A stretch of 64,000 bases of DNA from Enterococcus canis NBRC 100695 (GCF_001544375.1 NZ_BCQJ01000003.1:62001-126000), one strand, 5' to 3'; shown: positions 33,635 to 42,397, counted from the first letter of the stretch. Notes: generated from the letters alone by a model not told the origin. Translations and numbers: made by a program.

Positions 33635-34639
33635 TCAACGACGATCCGCATCAAACTCGATGCCGGCGTCTTTACGCAAGTCGGTTAATACTTGGTTAAC
33701 GTTGCGGGCTAATTCCACCCATTCTTCATATAGAACGCCCCATTTTGAATCATCAGGATGTTCCATTACATTAGCAAAATCCATAGCTTCCTCCACCATC
33801 GGATTTGCTTGGGCTGTCACTGGTAAGCCTTCAATGCGTTTGTGCGCCCGGTCATGGTATTCAGCTGATTGAATCGCATTCACACCGTCCATAACTAGCG
33901 TCCCATTGTTTAAATAAATTTCTGAACCTTGATATGCATCACTAATTTTCCCGGTTTGCAAGGTGACATCGAAGAGATCATAGCGCAAGACAGCTGTCCC
34001 TAACCCGTCAACGCCAGTAGGAATCTTACGGGCAAAGTAATGTACTTCGTCCGGCATACCGAACCAAGCCAAGGCAGCATAGACTAGATAAACACCCAGA
34101 TCCATAATGGCGCCACCGGAAAAATGCGGAGAAAAGATATTTGGTTCTTTGCCATCAAGTACAAGATCATAGCGGGAAGAATATTTCATATAAGTAAAGT
34201 TTGCCCCTAGAATTTCATCTTTTGCAGGTAAAAAGTCGGCAACTTTCTTAAAGCTGGCTTCGTGGACATTACGGGCTGCCTCAAAGAAAAAGACCCGTTG
34301 TTGATTGGCTAACTCAATAATCTCAGCCATTTCTTCCGGTGTTGAAAAAGCTGGTTTTTCAACGATGACACTTTTTTTGGCTAAAATAGCTTTTTTCGCT
34401 TGTTCAAAATGTAAAGCATTAGGCGACGCAATATACACCACATGAATATGCTCAATGGCAAAGAAGGTATCCAAGTCGATAGCATATTCCGTATCGCCAG
34501 GATATTTTGCCCCAAATTCTTGGGCCTTGGCTAACGTCCGTGAGTAAACGGCTGTTAATTCATATTTTTTCGTTGCTAAAGCTGCCTCCACAAATTGATG
34601 GGAGATCCAGTTTGTTCCGATAACACCTAAGTTCAACAT
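33635..34639 (-). CDS. Gfo/Idh/MocA family oxidoreductase
   Basis: A 334-residue NAD(P)-dependent dehydrogenase. The Rossmann start is LNLGVIGTNWISHQFV, followed by the signature VIVEKPAFS (about 91-99) and the C-terminal half with GGAIMDLGVYLVYAAL, where the catalytic Asp is usually followed by a His position that here reads Tyr (DLGVY), as in the YvaA/dihydrodiol dehydrogenase-like branch. The substrate is probably a sugar or diol and is not known. It lies 15 bases after sfsA. It is unrelated in context to the four Gfo/Idh genes at 48-55 kb. Confidence 0.86.
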   Translation of the reverse strand: MLNLGVIGTNWISHQFVEAALATKKYELTAVYSRTLAKAQEFGAKYPGDTEYAIDLDTFFAIEHIHVVYIASPNALHFEQAKKAILAKKSVIVEKPAFSTPEEMAEIIELANQQRVFFFEAARNVHEASFKKVADFLPAKDEILGANFTYMKYSSRYDLVLDGKEPNIFSPHFSGGAIMDLGVYLVYAALAWFGMPDEVHYFARKIPTGVDGLGTAVLRYDLFDVTLQTGKISDAYQGSEIYLNNGTLVMDGVNAIQSAEYHDRAHKRIEGLPVTAQANPMVEEAMDFANVMEHPDDSKWGVLYEEWVELARNVNQVLTDLRKDAGIEFDADRR

Positions 34640-34654
34640 ACTTCCACAACCTTT

Positions 34655-35392
34655 CTAGTCATTGGGATCTATAAATTCCTGGTCCAGCTCAAAAGGTATA
34701 GAACCTTTCACGGCAATGGTGCCAGGGGTCACAACACAATTATACGCTAAAACAGTCAATCCCTCACGTTGACCGCTCAAAATTGCCGCAGCTAAAGCCG
34801 GCTGCATTTGCTGATGGATAGTGGCACTAGTGACTGGCTCAAACTGAATAATAAATAAAACATAGCCTTGATAGCCCGCCTGGATTGCTCGCCGCAACCC
34901 CTCCACGTGTTTTAAACCACGTAAGGTCGGCGCATCAGGGAAAGCCCCTAGGCCATTGTTTTCCAATGTCATGCCTTTAACCTCAACAAAAGCCTGCTCG
35001 CCTTGATCCGTTTCAATATAAATATCGAATTTCGAATCTTCAAAAACAACTTCGCGTTTGACTAACGTGATATTTCCCTTTAGCTTTGGCAATAAAATTT
35101 GACCACTACGAATGCCATCAGCGGCTAAGGCATTGGGCACTTGGCTGTCAATATTAATCCAAAATCCCGGGTCTGTGCCCTTCTTGACCGCAATCAAATC
35201 ATAATCCGTCTTGCGCTTAGGCGACGGTTGATAGCTCAAAGCCACTTCTACTAAAGGTAGCAACACTTCTTTGCCGCGTCCCGTATTTTTAACATGAGCG
35301 GTAATTTCTTTCCCAGCAACTAAGGCATGGGCAATAAAACGATTGGGGCGGTCGATAAACCGTCCTACTTGGACTTGTGGGTAATGATACAA
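34655..35392 (-). CDS. sfsA: SfsA family protein (sugar fermentation stimulation homologue)
   Basis: A 245-residue SfsA protein. Family features: FIDRPNRFIAHAL near the start, AHVKNTGRGKEVLL, FWINIDSQVPNALA, the nuclease-like acidic centre FVEVKGMTLENNG and FPDAPTLRGLKH. It is described as a sugar-response protein or DNA-binding nuclease-like protein; the true role is unsettled. The start is TTG at 35392: GAGGAGGGG lies 6 bases upstream, and the conserved region begins a few residues later, while the longer frame to 35476 adds residues not found in the family. Confidence 0.85.
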   Translation of the reverse strand: MYHYPQVQVGRFIDRPNRFIAHALVAGKEITAHVKNTGRGKEVLLPLVEVALSYQPSPKRKTDYDLIAVKKGTDPGFWINIDSQVPNALAADGIRSGQILLPKLKGNITLVKREVVFEDSKFDIYIETDQGEQAFVEVKGMTLENNGLGAFPDAPTLRGLKHVEGLRRAIQAGYQGYVLFIIQFEPVTSATIHQQMQPALAAAILSGQREGLTVLAYNCVVTPGTIAVKGSIPFELDQEFIDPND

Positions 35393-35591
35393 GCAGCACC
35401 CCTCCTCTTCACAAAAGATACCACAAATTTTCGAAAAAAACGAAAGAATACGGCTTTCGACGGAGTGAATTTTCATGATTATTGGTTAGACTATAAGAAA
35501 GCTGAAAGAAAGCAAAGATTTCTTAAGGATAAACAGGAAAGAGGAATTCTGCGTTTCTTTCATGATATAGTAAAAAAAAAGAGGTGATCAT

Positions 35592-35957
35592 ATGCGGAAA
35601 AAAATATCTATTGCTTTAGGTGTCGCCCTAGTTGCTGGTGTTTTGAGCCTGTTGGCAAAGAAAGACAAACCCATCTCATTTGCAGATCATAGCGGCAAAT
35701 GGTGGTTTATCAACCGGCAAAAGGGCATCCAACATTCACTGGAAGTCCGCGCTGACGGAACAGTGTTGATTGATCAACGGCCCTTGCGCTATCAACTGAT
35801 TGAACTGACACCCCAACGTCTCGTTTTACAAGACAGTTATGGCTATCATTTGATTTTGACCAAGCAGCCTGAACATTACACTTTTTATGATGAAGCAGAC
35901 GATCATACATTCGAACTGGAAGCTTTTCCTAATGAGCTTCCCGACCTAACCTCCTAG
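35592..35957 (+). CDS. DUF4828-like membrane-anchored protein
   Basis: A 121-residue protein with one N-terminal hydrophobic segment (about 5-22, IALGVALVAGVLSLLA) followed by a small beta-rich domain (HSGKWWFINRQKGIQHSLEV and later YGYHLILTKQPE). It looks like the DUF4828 family of Lactobacillales. AAAGAGGTGATC precedes the ATG, and a terminator follows. The 199 bases before it, back to sfsA, hold no gene; I see only A/T-rich sequence with a poor TATAGT box. Function unknown. Confidence 0.75.
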   Translation: MRKKISIALGVALVAGVLSLLAKKDKPISFADHSGKWWFINRQKGIQHSLEVRADGTVLIDQRPLRYQLIELTPQRLVLQDSYGYHLILTKQPEHYTFYDEADDHTFELEAFPNELPDLTS

Positions 35958-35973
35958 TATGGGAGGTTTTTTT
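35948..35973 (+). terminator. Terminator of the DUF4828-like gene
   Basis: A 7-bp stem (35948-35954 with 35962-35968) followed by a T-run. Confidence 0.82.
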
Positions 35974-36355
35974 AGACTGTCAATTCCAACTGATTCCCTT
36001 CAAAGGCTAAAATAGCACTTTCAAAATAGCCATCACCTGTGGTTCGTGGGCCAGATAAAACCCGATAGCCAGCCTCTTTTAAACGGGTGGTCAGGGTTCG
36101 GACGGCCTCCTCTGAACCTAAGCTAAAGGCGATGTGAGTGAAGCCTAAGTGGTAAAGTTCTTCGTTTTTATTCACTGCTTCAGGACGCGCCATGATTTCG
36201 AGCCGCGCCCCATCTTCAAAGGAGAGAAAATAAGTTTGTAAACCAGTTTTAGGATTATGATATTTATGGTTAGCTTGGGCCGCAAAATACGTTTCAAAAA
36301 ATTGGCGCGCCCCTTCCAAGTCTGTTACATATAAAGCAATATGTTCAATTTTCAT
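35972..36355 (-). CDS. VOC family protein (glyoxalase/bleomycin-resistance fold)
   Basis: A 127-residue protein, MKIEHIALYVTDLEGARQFF at the start (His ligand), GFTHIAFSLGS in the middle (second His) and AFEGNQLELTV at the end (Glu ligand). It is similar in type to SMU1112c/GloA-like proteins; the reaction is unknown. It starts 11 bases inside the upstream acetyltransferase gene, so the two are translated together. Confidence 0.85.
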   Translation of the reverse strand: MKIEHIALYVTDLEGARQFFETYFAAQANHKYHNPKTGLQTYFLSFEDGARLEIMARPEAVNKNEELYHLGFTHIAFSLGSEEAVRTLTTRLKEAGYRVLSGPRTTGDGYFESAILAFEGNQLELTV

Positions 36356-36893
36356 GCTGTTCCCATTCCTCTCTCAAAACACCATATTTGATGGCATCAT
36401 AATATTGACCATTTACATAGCGCACTTGACGAATCCGCGCTTCTTGTTGCATGCCGACTCGTTCGCCTAGTGCCATCATTCGTTCATTTCCTGACCAAGT
36501 GGACAAACCAATATGCGGCAGTGGGTAGCGTTTGAATAAGAACGTCAGCCATTGTGTCAACGCTTGGCGGCCGACGCCTTGTCCCCAAATCGCAGCATCA
36601 TAAAGGACAATCCCCACTTCCAACCAGCGAGATAAATCACCATCTTCATAATAAGCACTCACCATTCCTACCAGATTCTCATCTAAAAAAATACCTTGCC
36701 GATCCGGTAGTTCGATTGAAGCACCGCCAAAGCCCTCCAAAAATTCCTGCCAAGACAAAACAGGATCTTGGAAATAAGGGCCATTCCACTTCATCCACTC
36801 TAAATCTGCTTGAGGACTATAGCTAAGCGCCCACCAAATTGGCAGGTCGGCCACTCTAAATGGACGTAACGTGATTTCTTTGTGCTGTGTCAT
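36345..36893 (-). CDS. GNAT family N-acetyltransferase
   Basis: A 182-residue acetyltransferase of the GNAT superfamily (Acetyltransf_3 type). The acetyl-CoA loop is IWGQGVGRQALTQWL (about 101-115), and the RimJ/RimL-like ending has ALGERVGMQQEARIRQV. The acceptor may be a protein N-terminus or a small amine. GGTGGAGG precedes the ATG. It overlaps the downstream VOC gene by 11 bases. Confidence 0.86.
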   Translation of the reverse strand: MTQHKEITLRPFRVADLPIWWALSYSPQADLEWMKWNGPYFQDPVLSWQEFLEGFGGASIELPDRQGIFLDENLVGMVSAYYEDGDLSRWLEVGIVLYDAAIWGQGVGRQALTQWLTFLFKRYPLPHIGLSTWSGNERMMALGERVGMQQEARIRQVRYVNGQYYDAIKYGVLREEWEQHEN

Positions 36894-36961
36894 AAAACAC
36901 CTCCACCTTTAGCCTACGTGAGAAGCCGTTACTTGTCTATCTTGAAAAGTAAAAAAGTGAA

Positions 36962-37004
36962 AAAACTACCAAGGTCCAACGAATCGCTGGTCCCTGGTAG
37001 TTTT
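36962..37004 (-). terminator. Terminator of the MFS-coiled-coil unit
   Basis: A 17-bp stem with a mismatch (36962-36978 with 36988-37004) and T residues on the minus strand. Confidence 0.85.
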
Positions 37005-37020
37005 CCTTTAGTCAAACTTA

Positions 37021-37194
37021 TTAGATGAAGTTGTCATTATCTACTGCTGATTTTAAAATGTGCATACTGTGATCAAGTTCAGTCTGATGTTGGTCAATCT
37101 GATGCGTATTTTCTTCAATATGCTCTAGTTTATGACTGATTTCTTCTAATTTAGTCAAGGTTTCCTCTAAAATTTTTACATAGGTTTCGTTCAT
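37021..37194 (-). CDS. Small coiled-coil protein (57 residues)
   Basis: A 57-residue frame starting MNETYVKILEETLTKLEEIS with heptad-like hydrophobic spacing through IEENTHQIDQHQTELDHS, predicted to be a coiled coil. TGGAGG precedes the ATG at 37194. It follows the MFS gene by 16 bases and shares its terminator, so it is the second gene of that unit. It may bind or regulate the transporter; function unknown. Confidence 0.72.
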   Translation of the reverse strand: MNETYVKILEETLTKLEEISHKLEHIEENTHQIDQHQTELDHSMHILKSAVDNDNFI

Positions 37195-37210
37195 GATTGT
37201 TCCTCCACAA

Positions 37211-38452
37211 TTAAATTTCGACGCGGTCAATTTCGTATTCCGTAGTTTCCAAAGGTTCAATAGCGTTACTCTTGTAAAAGAGCGCATATAACACGATACA
37301 AATGATGGGAATGACACCAGCGGCTAGATACATACCTTGGAAAGATAATAAAGCCCGCAGTTCACCAAAGAAATAAGGTCCTACACCTAAACCTAAGTCC
37401 AAGCCGACAAAATAAGTGGACAGCGCAATCCCGATGCGATGATTGTGGACCATTTTTAAACAAATCGCTTGGCCGTTAGACATGAAGGTTCCATATCCAA
37501 GACCCACAAAAGCGCCCGCCATCCATAACATCCAGCTAGAATTTGTAACACTTAGTAAAAAGAGACCGGCCGTCAAAAATAGGTAGCTTGGATACATGAC
37601 TGCATTTTCACCCTTAGCATCGAAAATTCGTCCTGATAGTGGCCGAGTTGCGGTAATCACCAAGGCATAAACCACAAAGAAATAAGAGCTAGCCGCAACT
37701 AAATCAATGACTTTGGCATAAGAAGACAAGAACGACAACACACTGGAATAAGACAAGCCCATTAAAAAGGCGATGAAGGTAATAAATAAAGCTTTCTTTT
37801 CAATAAAGCTATCAATTGTCCAAGCAGATAAGGTTTGTTTTTGTGCTGTGGTCAATTGGATATTGTGGACGGAAATGATAAAGCAAGCAATTGTCGTTGC
37901 TAAAATCAATAAAATTGAAACCAGAATAATTACATAAAAATTGGTATAATTTAACAGCATCATCCCGATAAATGGCCCAATCGCCGCTGCCAAACTGGTA
38001 CTCAAACCATAATAATTGATGCCTTCGCCATGTTTCTTTTTAGGAATATAGGCGGTCACGATGGCATTTGTCGCGGTGGACACTGTGCCATAACCGAAGC
38101 CGTTCAACAGACGAATCGCATAAAGGACGGTAATATTCGGAATATATAGATAAGCGACGGTAGTAATAAGATAAAAAATTGCACCATAGCGTAACACCGC
38201 TTTACGACCATATAATTCCAATTTCTTGCCCATAAATAAGCGGGCTAATAAAGTCCCGATAATATAGATACCTGAAGCTAAACCAGCTTGCCCTAAAGAG
38301 GCGTGCAAGTCTTCCTGCGCAATCACCGCAATAATTACCATCAACAAATAGTACACTAGATAGACGACAAAATTGATCAAGGTAATACTGATGAACCCCT
38401 TATTCCATAATTTCGATTGATTTTCCATAGACACATTTACTCGCTTTCCCAT
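37211..38452 (-). CDS. MFS transporter
   Basis: A 413-residue major facilitator protein with twelve predicted membrane segments. The loop 2-3 motif is LARLFMGKKLELYGRKAVLR (about 70-89), and a second copy in the C-terminal half reads TRPLSGRIFDAKG. Probably a drug or metabolite exporter of the DHA1 type; the substrate is unknown. An internal start (MENQSKLW, eight codons later) is possible. The gene is divergent from a PrfA/Crp-like regulator with a PrfA-like box between them, so control by that regulator is likely. Confidence 0.85.
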   Translation of the reverse strand: MGKRVNVSMENQSKLWNKGFISITLINFVVYLVYYLLMVIIAVIAQEDLHASLGQAGLASGIYIIGTLLARLFMGKKLELYGRKAVLRYGAIFYLITTVAYLYIPNITVLYAIRLLNGFGYGTVSTATNAIVTAYIPKKKHGEGINYYGLSTSLAAAIGPFIGMMLLNYTNFYVIILVSILLILATTIACFIISVHNIQLTTAQKQTLSAWTIDSFIEKKALFITFIAFLMGLSYSSVLSFLSSYAKVIDLVAASSYFFVVYALVITATRPLSGRIFDAKGENAVMYPSYLFLTAGLFLLSVTNSSWMLWMAGAFVGLGYGTFMSNGQAICLKMVHNHRIGIALSTYFVGLDLGLGVGPYFFGELRALLSFQGMYLAAGVIPIICIVLYALFYKSNAIEPLETTEYEIDRVEI

Positions 38453-38586
38453 TAGTTTCCCACTGTGCTGTCTCCTGTTTCACCATCACAGTCGGTTGTG
38501 AAAACAACTATAAATAATTTCAGAAAATAAAAAAATGAGCTATGTGTACGCAAATTGTTAGGTACTTTTCTTTTTCACAAATTTTA

Positions 38587-38600
38587 TTAACATTTGTTAT
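38587..38600. promoter_or_regulatory. PrfA-box-like operator (Crp/Fnr site)
   Basis: TTAACA-TT-TGTTAT matches the PrfA box consensus TTAACA-NN-TGTTAA at 13 of 14 positions, counting the two free bases. A weak -10 (TTAAAT, 38623-38628) lies 22 bases downstream on the plus strand, the distance used in PrfA-activated promoters, pointing toward the regulator gene itself. Confidence 0.65.
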
Positions 38601-38706
38601 TGCTTTTTGCTATCACATTCGCTTAAATAGGAACAAAAGGGCGTTTTCTGAAAATAGCGAGTTCTTTACATAAGCCCCAGACCAAATTGAGAGGATGCAA
38701 CACCCC

Positions 38707-39366
38707 ATGATGGACAATCAAACACTGCAACAATATCTCGATCAGCATCATTTTCCCGTCATTATCAAAACCAAAAAAAAATATTTGACCTATGAAGGGC
38801 TGCAGGATCGATATGTCTATATCCTAAAGAGCGGCGTCATTAAAACCAGCGTTATCTCCCCTGACGGCCGCGAGTTCAACTTTCGCTACATCAATCAGCT
38901 GGAGATTGTTTCCTTATTGAAAGATGAGTATTCACAGTTCACTGATGCCCCTTTCAATATTCGGATTGAATCCAAACAAGCCGAATTATACCGCATCGAT
39001 CGCGTGCAGTTCTGGCGAGATATTAATTGCGACATTGACCTACAGCAATATGTCAAAGAATATTATCGGGTCCGGCTGCTCCACTCCATGAAAAAAATGC
39101 AACAAATGCTCATGAATGGCAAATTTGGGGCCGTTTGTACGCAAATTTATGAATTATATGAAACCTTTGGCGTTCCCGTGACGGAAGGTACCTTAATCGA
39201 TTTTGTGGTGACCAATGAAGACATCGCGCATTTCTGTGGGATCACCTCCGCTAGCAGTGTCAATCGAATGATGCAGCAGTTACGGGACGTTGGCGCTATT
39301 GAGATTCGTGACCGTAAAATTTTGATCAAAAAATTAGAAGTTATCAAGGATCAGATTATCGTCTAA
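38707..39366 (+). CDS. Crp/Fnr family regulator, PrfA/Srv-like
   Basis: A 219-residue regulator. It has an N-terminal cyclic-nucleotide-binding-like beta-roll (about 15-100: YVYILKSGVIKTSVISPDG), a long dimer helix and a C-terminal winged helix (about 165-210). Its recognition helix GITSASSVNRMMQQL resembles the Ser-Ser-Val-x-Arg pattern of PrfA. NGKFGAVCTQ before the DNA-binding part is also close to the PrfA version. No Fe-S cysteine cluster is present. Start: ATG at 38707 is preferred because the in-frame ATG at 38695 touches the GAGAGG site directly; the spacing of 12 to 38707 is long, so this is uncertain. Confidence 0.85.
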   Translation: MMDNQTLQQYLDQHHFPVIIKTKKKYLTYEGLQDRYVYILKSGVIKTSVISPDGREFNFRYINQLEIVSLLKDEYSQFTDAPFNIRIESKQAELYRIDRVQFWRDINCDIDLQQYVKEYYRVRLLHSMKKMQQMLMNGKFGAVCTQIYELYETFGVPVTEGTLIDFVVTNEDIAHFCGITSASSVNRMMQQLRDVGAIEIRDRKILIKKLEVIKDQIIV

Positions 39367-39390
39367 TCGTTCAGCATACTAAACGATTAG
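39363..39390 (+). terminator. Hairpin after the PrfA-like gene
   Basis: A 9-bp stem (39363-39371 with 39382-39390) with only a weak T stretch; possibly a terminator. Confidence 0.45.
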
Positions 39391-39428
39391 TCATTTCCCA
39401 CTAGCCCGTTATTCTGAAAGGAGTTCCT

Positions 39429-39959
39429 ATGACATTACGTTATATCCGTCAAGCTACTAAAGCTGATTTGCCCGCCATGTTGACCATCATTGCCGATGCT
39501 AAGGCCCTTTTAAAAGCTGATGGCAGCCCGCAGTGGCAAGATGGCAGCCCCAGTCAAGCCCAGCTATTAGCTGACATCGAAAAACAGCAAAGTTATGTCT
39601 TAATCTTAGGCGACAAAATCGTAGGGACAGCCGCTCTGGTGACTGAACCAGACCCCCACTATGCTGAAATTGAAGCTGGTGCTTGGCGCAGCACCTTGCC
39701 GTATGCCACGATTCACCGTATTGCCGTTGCCAGCAACTATCGAGGCCAACAATTAGCTCATTATTTCTGCTCTAATCTAATCAGTCGGGCTTACAGTTTA
39801 GGCTTTCGGGCCCTGCGTATCGATACTCATCAACAAAACCTGCGCATGCAAGAGCTGATTACCGCTCTGGACTTTCATTATTGCGGGATTATTTACGTGG
39901 CACCGACTCCTCATGGTCGTCGGCTAGCCTATGAGCTGATTTTAGGGGCAGAAGATTAG
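39429..39959 (+). CDS. GNAT family N-acetyltransferase
   Basis: A 176-residue acetyltransferase. The acetyl-CoA binding region reads IHRIAVASNYRGQQLAHYF (about 96-114) with a Q-x-x-R/G-x-G/A type loop, then LGFRALRIDTHQQNLRMQEL, typical of the branch that ends in YELIL. The substrate is unknown. GAAAGGAG precedes the ATG. It stands between the PrfA-like regulator and a gene of unknown function on the same strand. Confidence 0.86.
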   Translation: MTLRYIRQATKADLPAMLTIIADAKALLKADGSPQWQDGSPSQAQLLADIEKQQSYVLILGDKIVGTAALVTEPDPHYAEIEAGAWRSTLPYATIHRIAVASNYRGQQLAHYFCSNLISRAYSLGFRALRIDTHQQNLRMQELITALDFHYCGIIYVAPTPHGRRLAYELILGAED

Positions 39960-40006
39960 GGAAATGATTTCACCCTTGCTATAATGAGAAAAAAGGAGTG
40001 ACCATC

Positions 40007-40753
40007 ATGGTAAACATCAACACAGAGTTGACGAAAGACCGCTTAGCTTTCACTTTGCCAAACGAGCAAGGAGAAGTTTGGATTACCGATACGTTTCCCG
40101 CTTTAACGCAAGCCGTTACTCTCGTCTACGCTGGCGGCAAACTAACCGCTATTACGACTGAAGCAACTGCTGGCGAGCGTTTTATTACGATTCAGCCCAG
40201 TTGGGAGCTAGAACCACAATATTTAGCCAAAGCCTTATTAGAGCATGCCCAAGCGAATGGTCTCTTAAAGACAGCAGAGGATACCACGCTGCCCGAAGGA
40301 CCAGCTAAAGCTGTCGCAGCCTTTTTAAAAGAGTTATTGCCACTGCTGGATAAATTAGGTTACTTGATGGAACCCGCTAAGAAAAAACCAGCCAAAGCAC
40401 AGCATCGTTGGGCCAAGGCCGTCAGTACGATTGCTTTCCATGTGAATCGTCCTGATAGTCAAGCGACTGTTTATTGGCAAAAGCGCAATGAAATGCTAAT
40501 CAAAGCAGGTGCCAAAATGGCCGCCGAAGTCCCTTTGAACAAAGATGGCTCCGTTGGTTTTAGCGCACGCTTTGCACAAAAGCTACGTGACGAACATGCA
40601 ACTAAATTCACTGACTTTGTGACAACGGAAGACATTATCTTAAAAAGTGTTAACGAAGTCGGCCTCTTTCTTTACTTTGGTGGTACCAATAGTTGGTTAG
40701 AGCTTCTTGATGATCAAGGAAAATCCATTGATGAATGGACCGTTGTAAAATAA
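40007..40753 (+). CDS. Protein of unknown function (248 residues)
   Basis: A 248-residue soluble protein without signal or membrane segment, MVNINTELTKDRLAFTLPNE at the start. The middle has a Pro/Lys/Ala-rich stretch (EPAKKKPAKAQHRWAKAVST), and the C-terminal half looks alpha/beta (FVTTEDIILKSVNEVGLFLYFGG). I do not recognise a family. The ATG at 40007 is chosen since AAAAGGAG lies 8 bases upstream; the ATG at 39998 is too close. A TGCTATAAT box (39977-39985) just before would give a very short leader. Confidence 0.75.
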   Translation: MVNINTELTKDRLAFTLPNEQGEVWITDTFPALTQAVTLVYAGGKLTAITTEATAGERFITIQPSWELEPQYLAKALLEHAQANGLLKTAEDTTLPEGPAKAVAAFLKELLPLLDKLGYLMEPAKKKPAKAQHRWAKAVSTIAFHVNRPDSQATVYWQKRNEMLIKAGAKMAAEVPLNKDGSVGFSARFAQKLRDEHATKFTDFVTTEDIILKSVNEVGLFLYFGGTNSWLELLDDQGKSIDEWTVVK

Positions 40754-40844
40754 AAAACGTGCAAGCTCCCATTGTGATAAAACGACCTCCGAAAAATCAA
40801 GTTTCGGAGGTCGTTTCATTATTACGCAGAGCTTGTGCGTTTTT
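40753..40844. terminator. Nested double hairpin between convergent genes
   Basis: Inner perfect stem (40780-40794 with 40802-40816) inside an outer stem with two mismatches (40753-40768 with 40829-40844), A-run at the left and T-run at the right. It serves both flanking genes. Confidence 0.8.
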
Positions 40845-41376
40845 AGTTAAACTCGTATTGCATCAGACCAGTATTGGGGACATTGAAGTCGAAATACTGC
40901 TGGTTCGTCATATCCTCAAAATACGTATGAATCGTTCGCATGACCGCATTGTGACAAACGAGCAGAATCGTTTCATCACTTTCCCGACACTCAGCTAACA
41001 AAGGATAAAGCCGTGCTGCCATATCCAACACGCTTTCACCTTCTGGAAAACGATAGGTAAAGTTTGGGCGAGTCAGTTGAAAAGCGGTGGTAGGGATTGG
41101 TTGACTGTCATAAATTCCAAAGTCCATCTCCATTAGTCGCTCATCCTGGATAAGCGGAAGCTTGATTGCTTCTGCTACAATCCGGGCTGTTTCCTTCGCC
41201 CGCGTTAAGGGCGAGTGAATGATTTGTGTGACTGGCCGTTCTAATTGTGTCACATTTTCTGCTAAAACTGCGGCTTGTTCATAGCCTTTTTCAGTTAATT
41301 GGGCATCTACCCGTCCTGAAATCAGCCGTTTTACATTATGATCTGTTTCACCGTGGCGTGCAACATATAGTGTCAT
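40843..41376 (-). CDS. Histidine phosphatase family protein (phosphoglycerate mutase-like)
   Basis: A 177-residue phosphatase of the histidine phosphatase superfamily. The catalytic His is in LYVARHGETDHN (about 3-14), with the second basic motif SPLTRAKETA (about 55-64) and the acid/His pair MEMDFG and LLVCHNAVMR (about 138-147). Acts on a small phosphorylated substrate; relatives include PhoE/GpmB-like enzymes. The start overlaps the dehydrogenase stop by four bases (ATGA), so the pair is coupled. Confidence 0.88.
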   Translation of the reverse strand: MTLYVARHGETDHNVKRLISGRVDAQLTEKGYEQAAVLAENVTQLERPVTQIIHSPLTRAKETARIVAEAIKLPLIQDERLMEMDFGIYDSQPIPTTAFQLTRPNFTYRFPEGESVLDMAARLYPLLAECRESDETILLVCHNAVMRTIHTYFEDMTNQQYFDFNVPNTGLMQYEFN

Positions 41377-42344
41377 GCTTTACCTCCTACTTGGTTTTGC
41401 GGACTACCAGCTAAAAACTGCTGTACATTCGCCACCGCAATGTCCATCAGCCGCTGGCGTGTTTCCACAGGAGCCCAGGCAATATGAGGCGTGATTATAC
41501 AATTAGGAGCCTGCAGTAATGGATTGTCGGCTGTGATGGGTTCACTAGAAACCACATCCACCGCGGCTCCGGCTAATCGTTTTTCAGTTAGGGCTTTAGC
41601 TAGCGCGGCTTCGTCAACTAATCCACCGCGAGCGGTGTTCACTAACAACGCGGTAGCTTTCATCTGTACCAAGGTTTCTTGATTGATAATTTTCGTTGTT
41701 TCCGGTGTCTGAGGAACATGGAGGCTAATGACATCAGCCCTTTTGTAGAGTTCAGGCGCGTTTACTTGCTGAGCCCACTCCGCCTGTGGTGCTTTAGGTC
41801 GGTGATTGGTATACAGAATCTCCATGCCCAAAGCATGTCCGATTTCCGCAACCTTTTGGGCAATTTTACCATAACCCACCAAGCCCAATGTTTTCCCTGA
41901 CAATTCTACTAAAGGTGCCCGCCAAAAAGTAAAGTCTGGAGAATGGGTCCATTCGCCTTCATGAACTAATTGATTGTGGAGCCCTACATGACTTGTCAAT
42001 TCCAAAAGTAGCGCAAAAGTAAATTGCGCCACGGCCTCCGTACTATAAGCTGGAATATTAGTCACCACTATATGATGCTGAGCCGCGGCAGTTAGGTCAA
42101 TGATATTATATCCGGTGGCCATGACCCCAATGTAACGCAGTTTCGGCGTCTTCGCCAAAATCTCAGCCGTAATGGGTACTTTGTTAGTTAAAATCATTTC
42201 CGCATTACCAATTCGTGCCACAATCTCCGCTTCATCTGTATAGGACGTACGTTCATAAATCGTGACATCGCCGTTTTCTTCCAGTGCTTGCCAGCTTAAA
42301 TCGCCAGGATTCAAGGCATAGCCATCTAACACGACAATTTTCAT
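41373..42344 (-). CDS. D-isomer 2-hydroxyacid dehydrogenase
   Basis: A 323-residue NAD-dependent dehydrogenase of the D-2-hydroxyacid family (glycerate/hydroxypyruvate reductase-like). NAD motif LGLVGYGKIAQKVAEIG (about 147-163), catalytic Arg in VNTARGGLVDE (about 231-241), Glu in VDVVSSEP and His in ITPHIAWA (about 286-293). NKVPI near residue 55 is common in glycerate dehydrogenases. The ATG at 42344 has AGGAGG; the longer frame has no site. It is followed by an overlapping phosphatase gene. A functional link to the glycerate kinase at 20 kb is possible but not shown. Confidence 0.88.
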   Translation of the reverse strand: MKIVVLDGYALNPGDLSWQALEENGDVTIYERTSYTDEAEIVARIGNAEMILTNKVPITAEILAKTPKLRYIGVMATGYNIIDLTAAAQHHIVVTNIPAYSTEAVAQFTFALLLELTSHVGLHNQLVHEGEWTHSPDFTFWRAPLVELSGKTLGLVGYGKIAQKVAEIGHALGMEILYTNHRPKAPQAEWAQQVNAPELYKRADVISLHVPQTPETTKIINQETLVQMKATALLVNTARGGLVDEAALAKALTEKRLAGAAVDVVSSEPITADNPLLQAPNCIITPHIAWAPVETRQRLMDIAVANVQQFLAGSPQNQVGGKA

Positions 42345-42397
42345 AGTCTCGCCTCCTGCCTTCATTCTAGCGGTTTTCCCCCAAAAAACCAAGAACA

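Noticed and set aside
35327-35587. 86-codon plus-strand frame across the start of sfsA
   Set aside because: It overlaps the conserved beginning of sfsA, has no ribosome site, and its product is Lys/Arg-rich from A-rich DNA.
38459-38506. TTTCAC/GTGAAA inverted repeat in the MFS-regulator gap as a second Crp-type site
   Set aside because: The 14-base spacing does not fit Crp/Fnr or PrfA sites; the TTAACA palindrome is much better.
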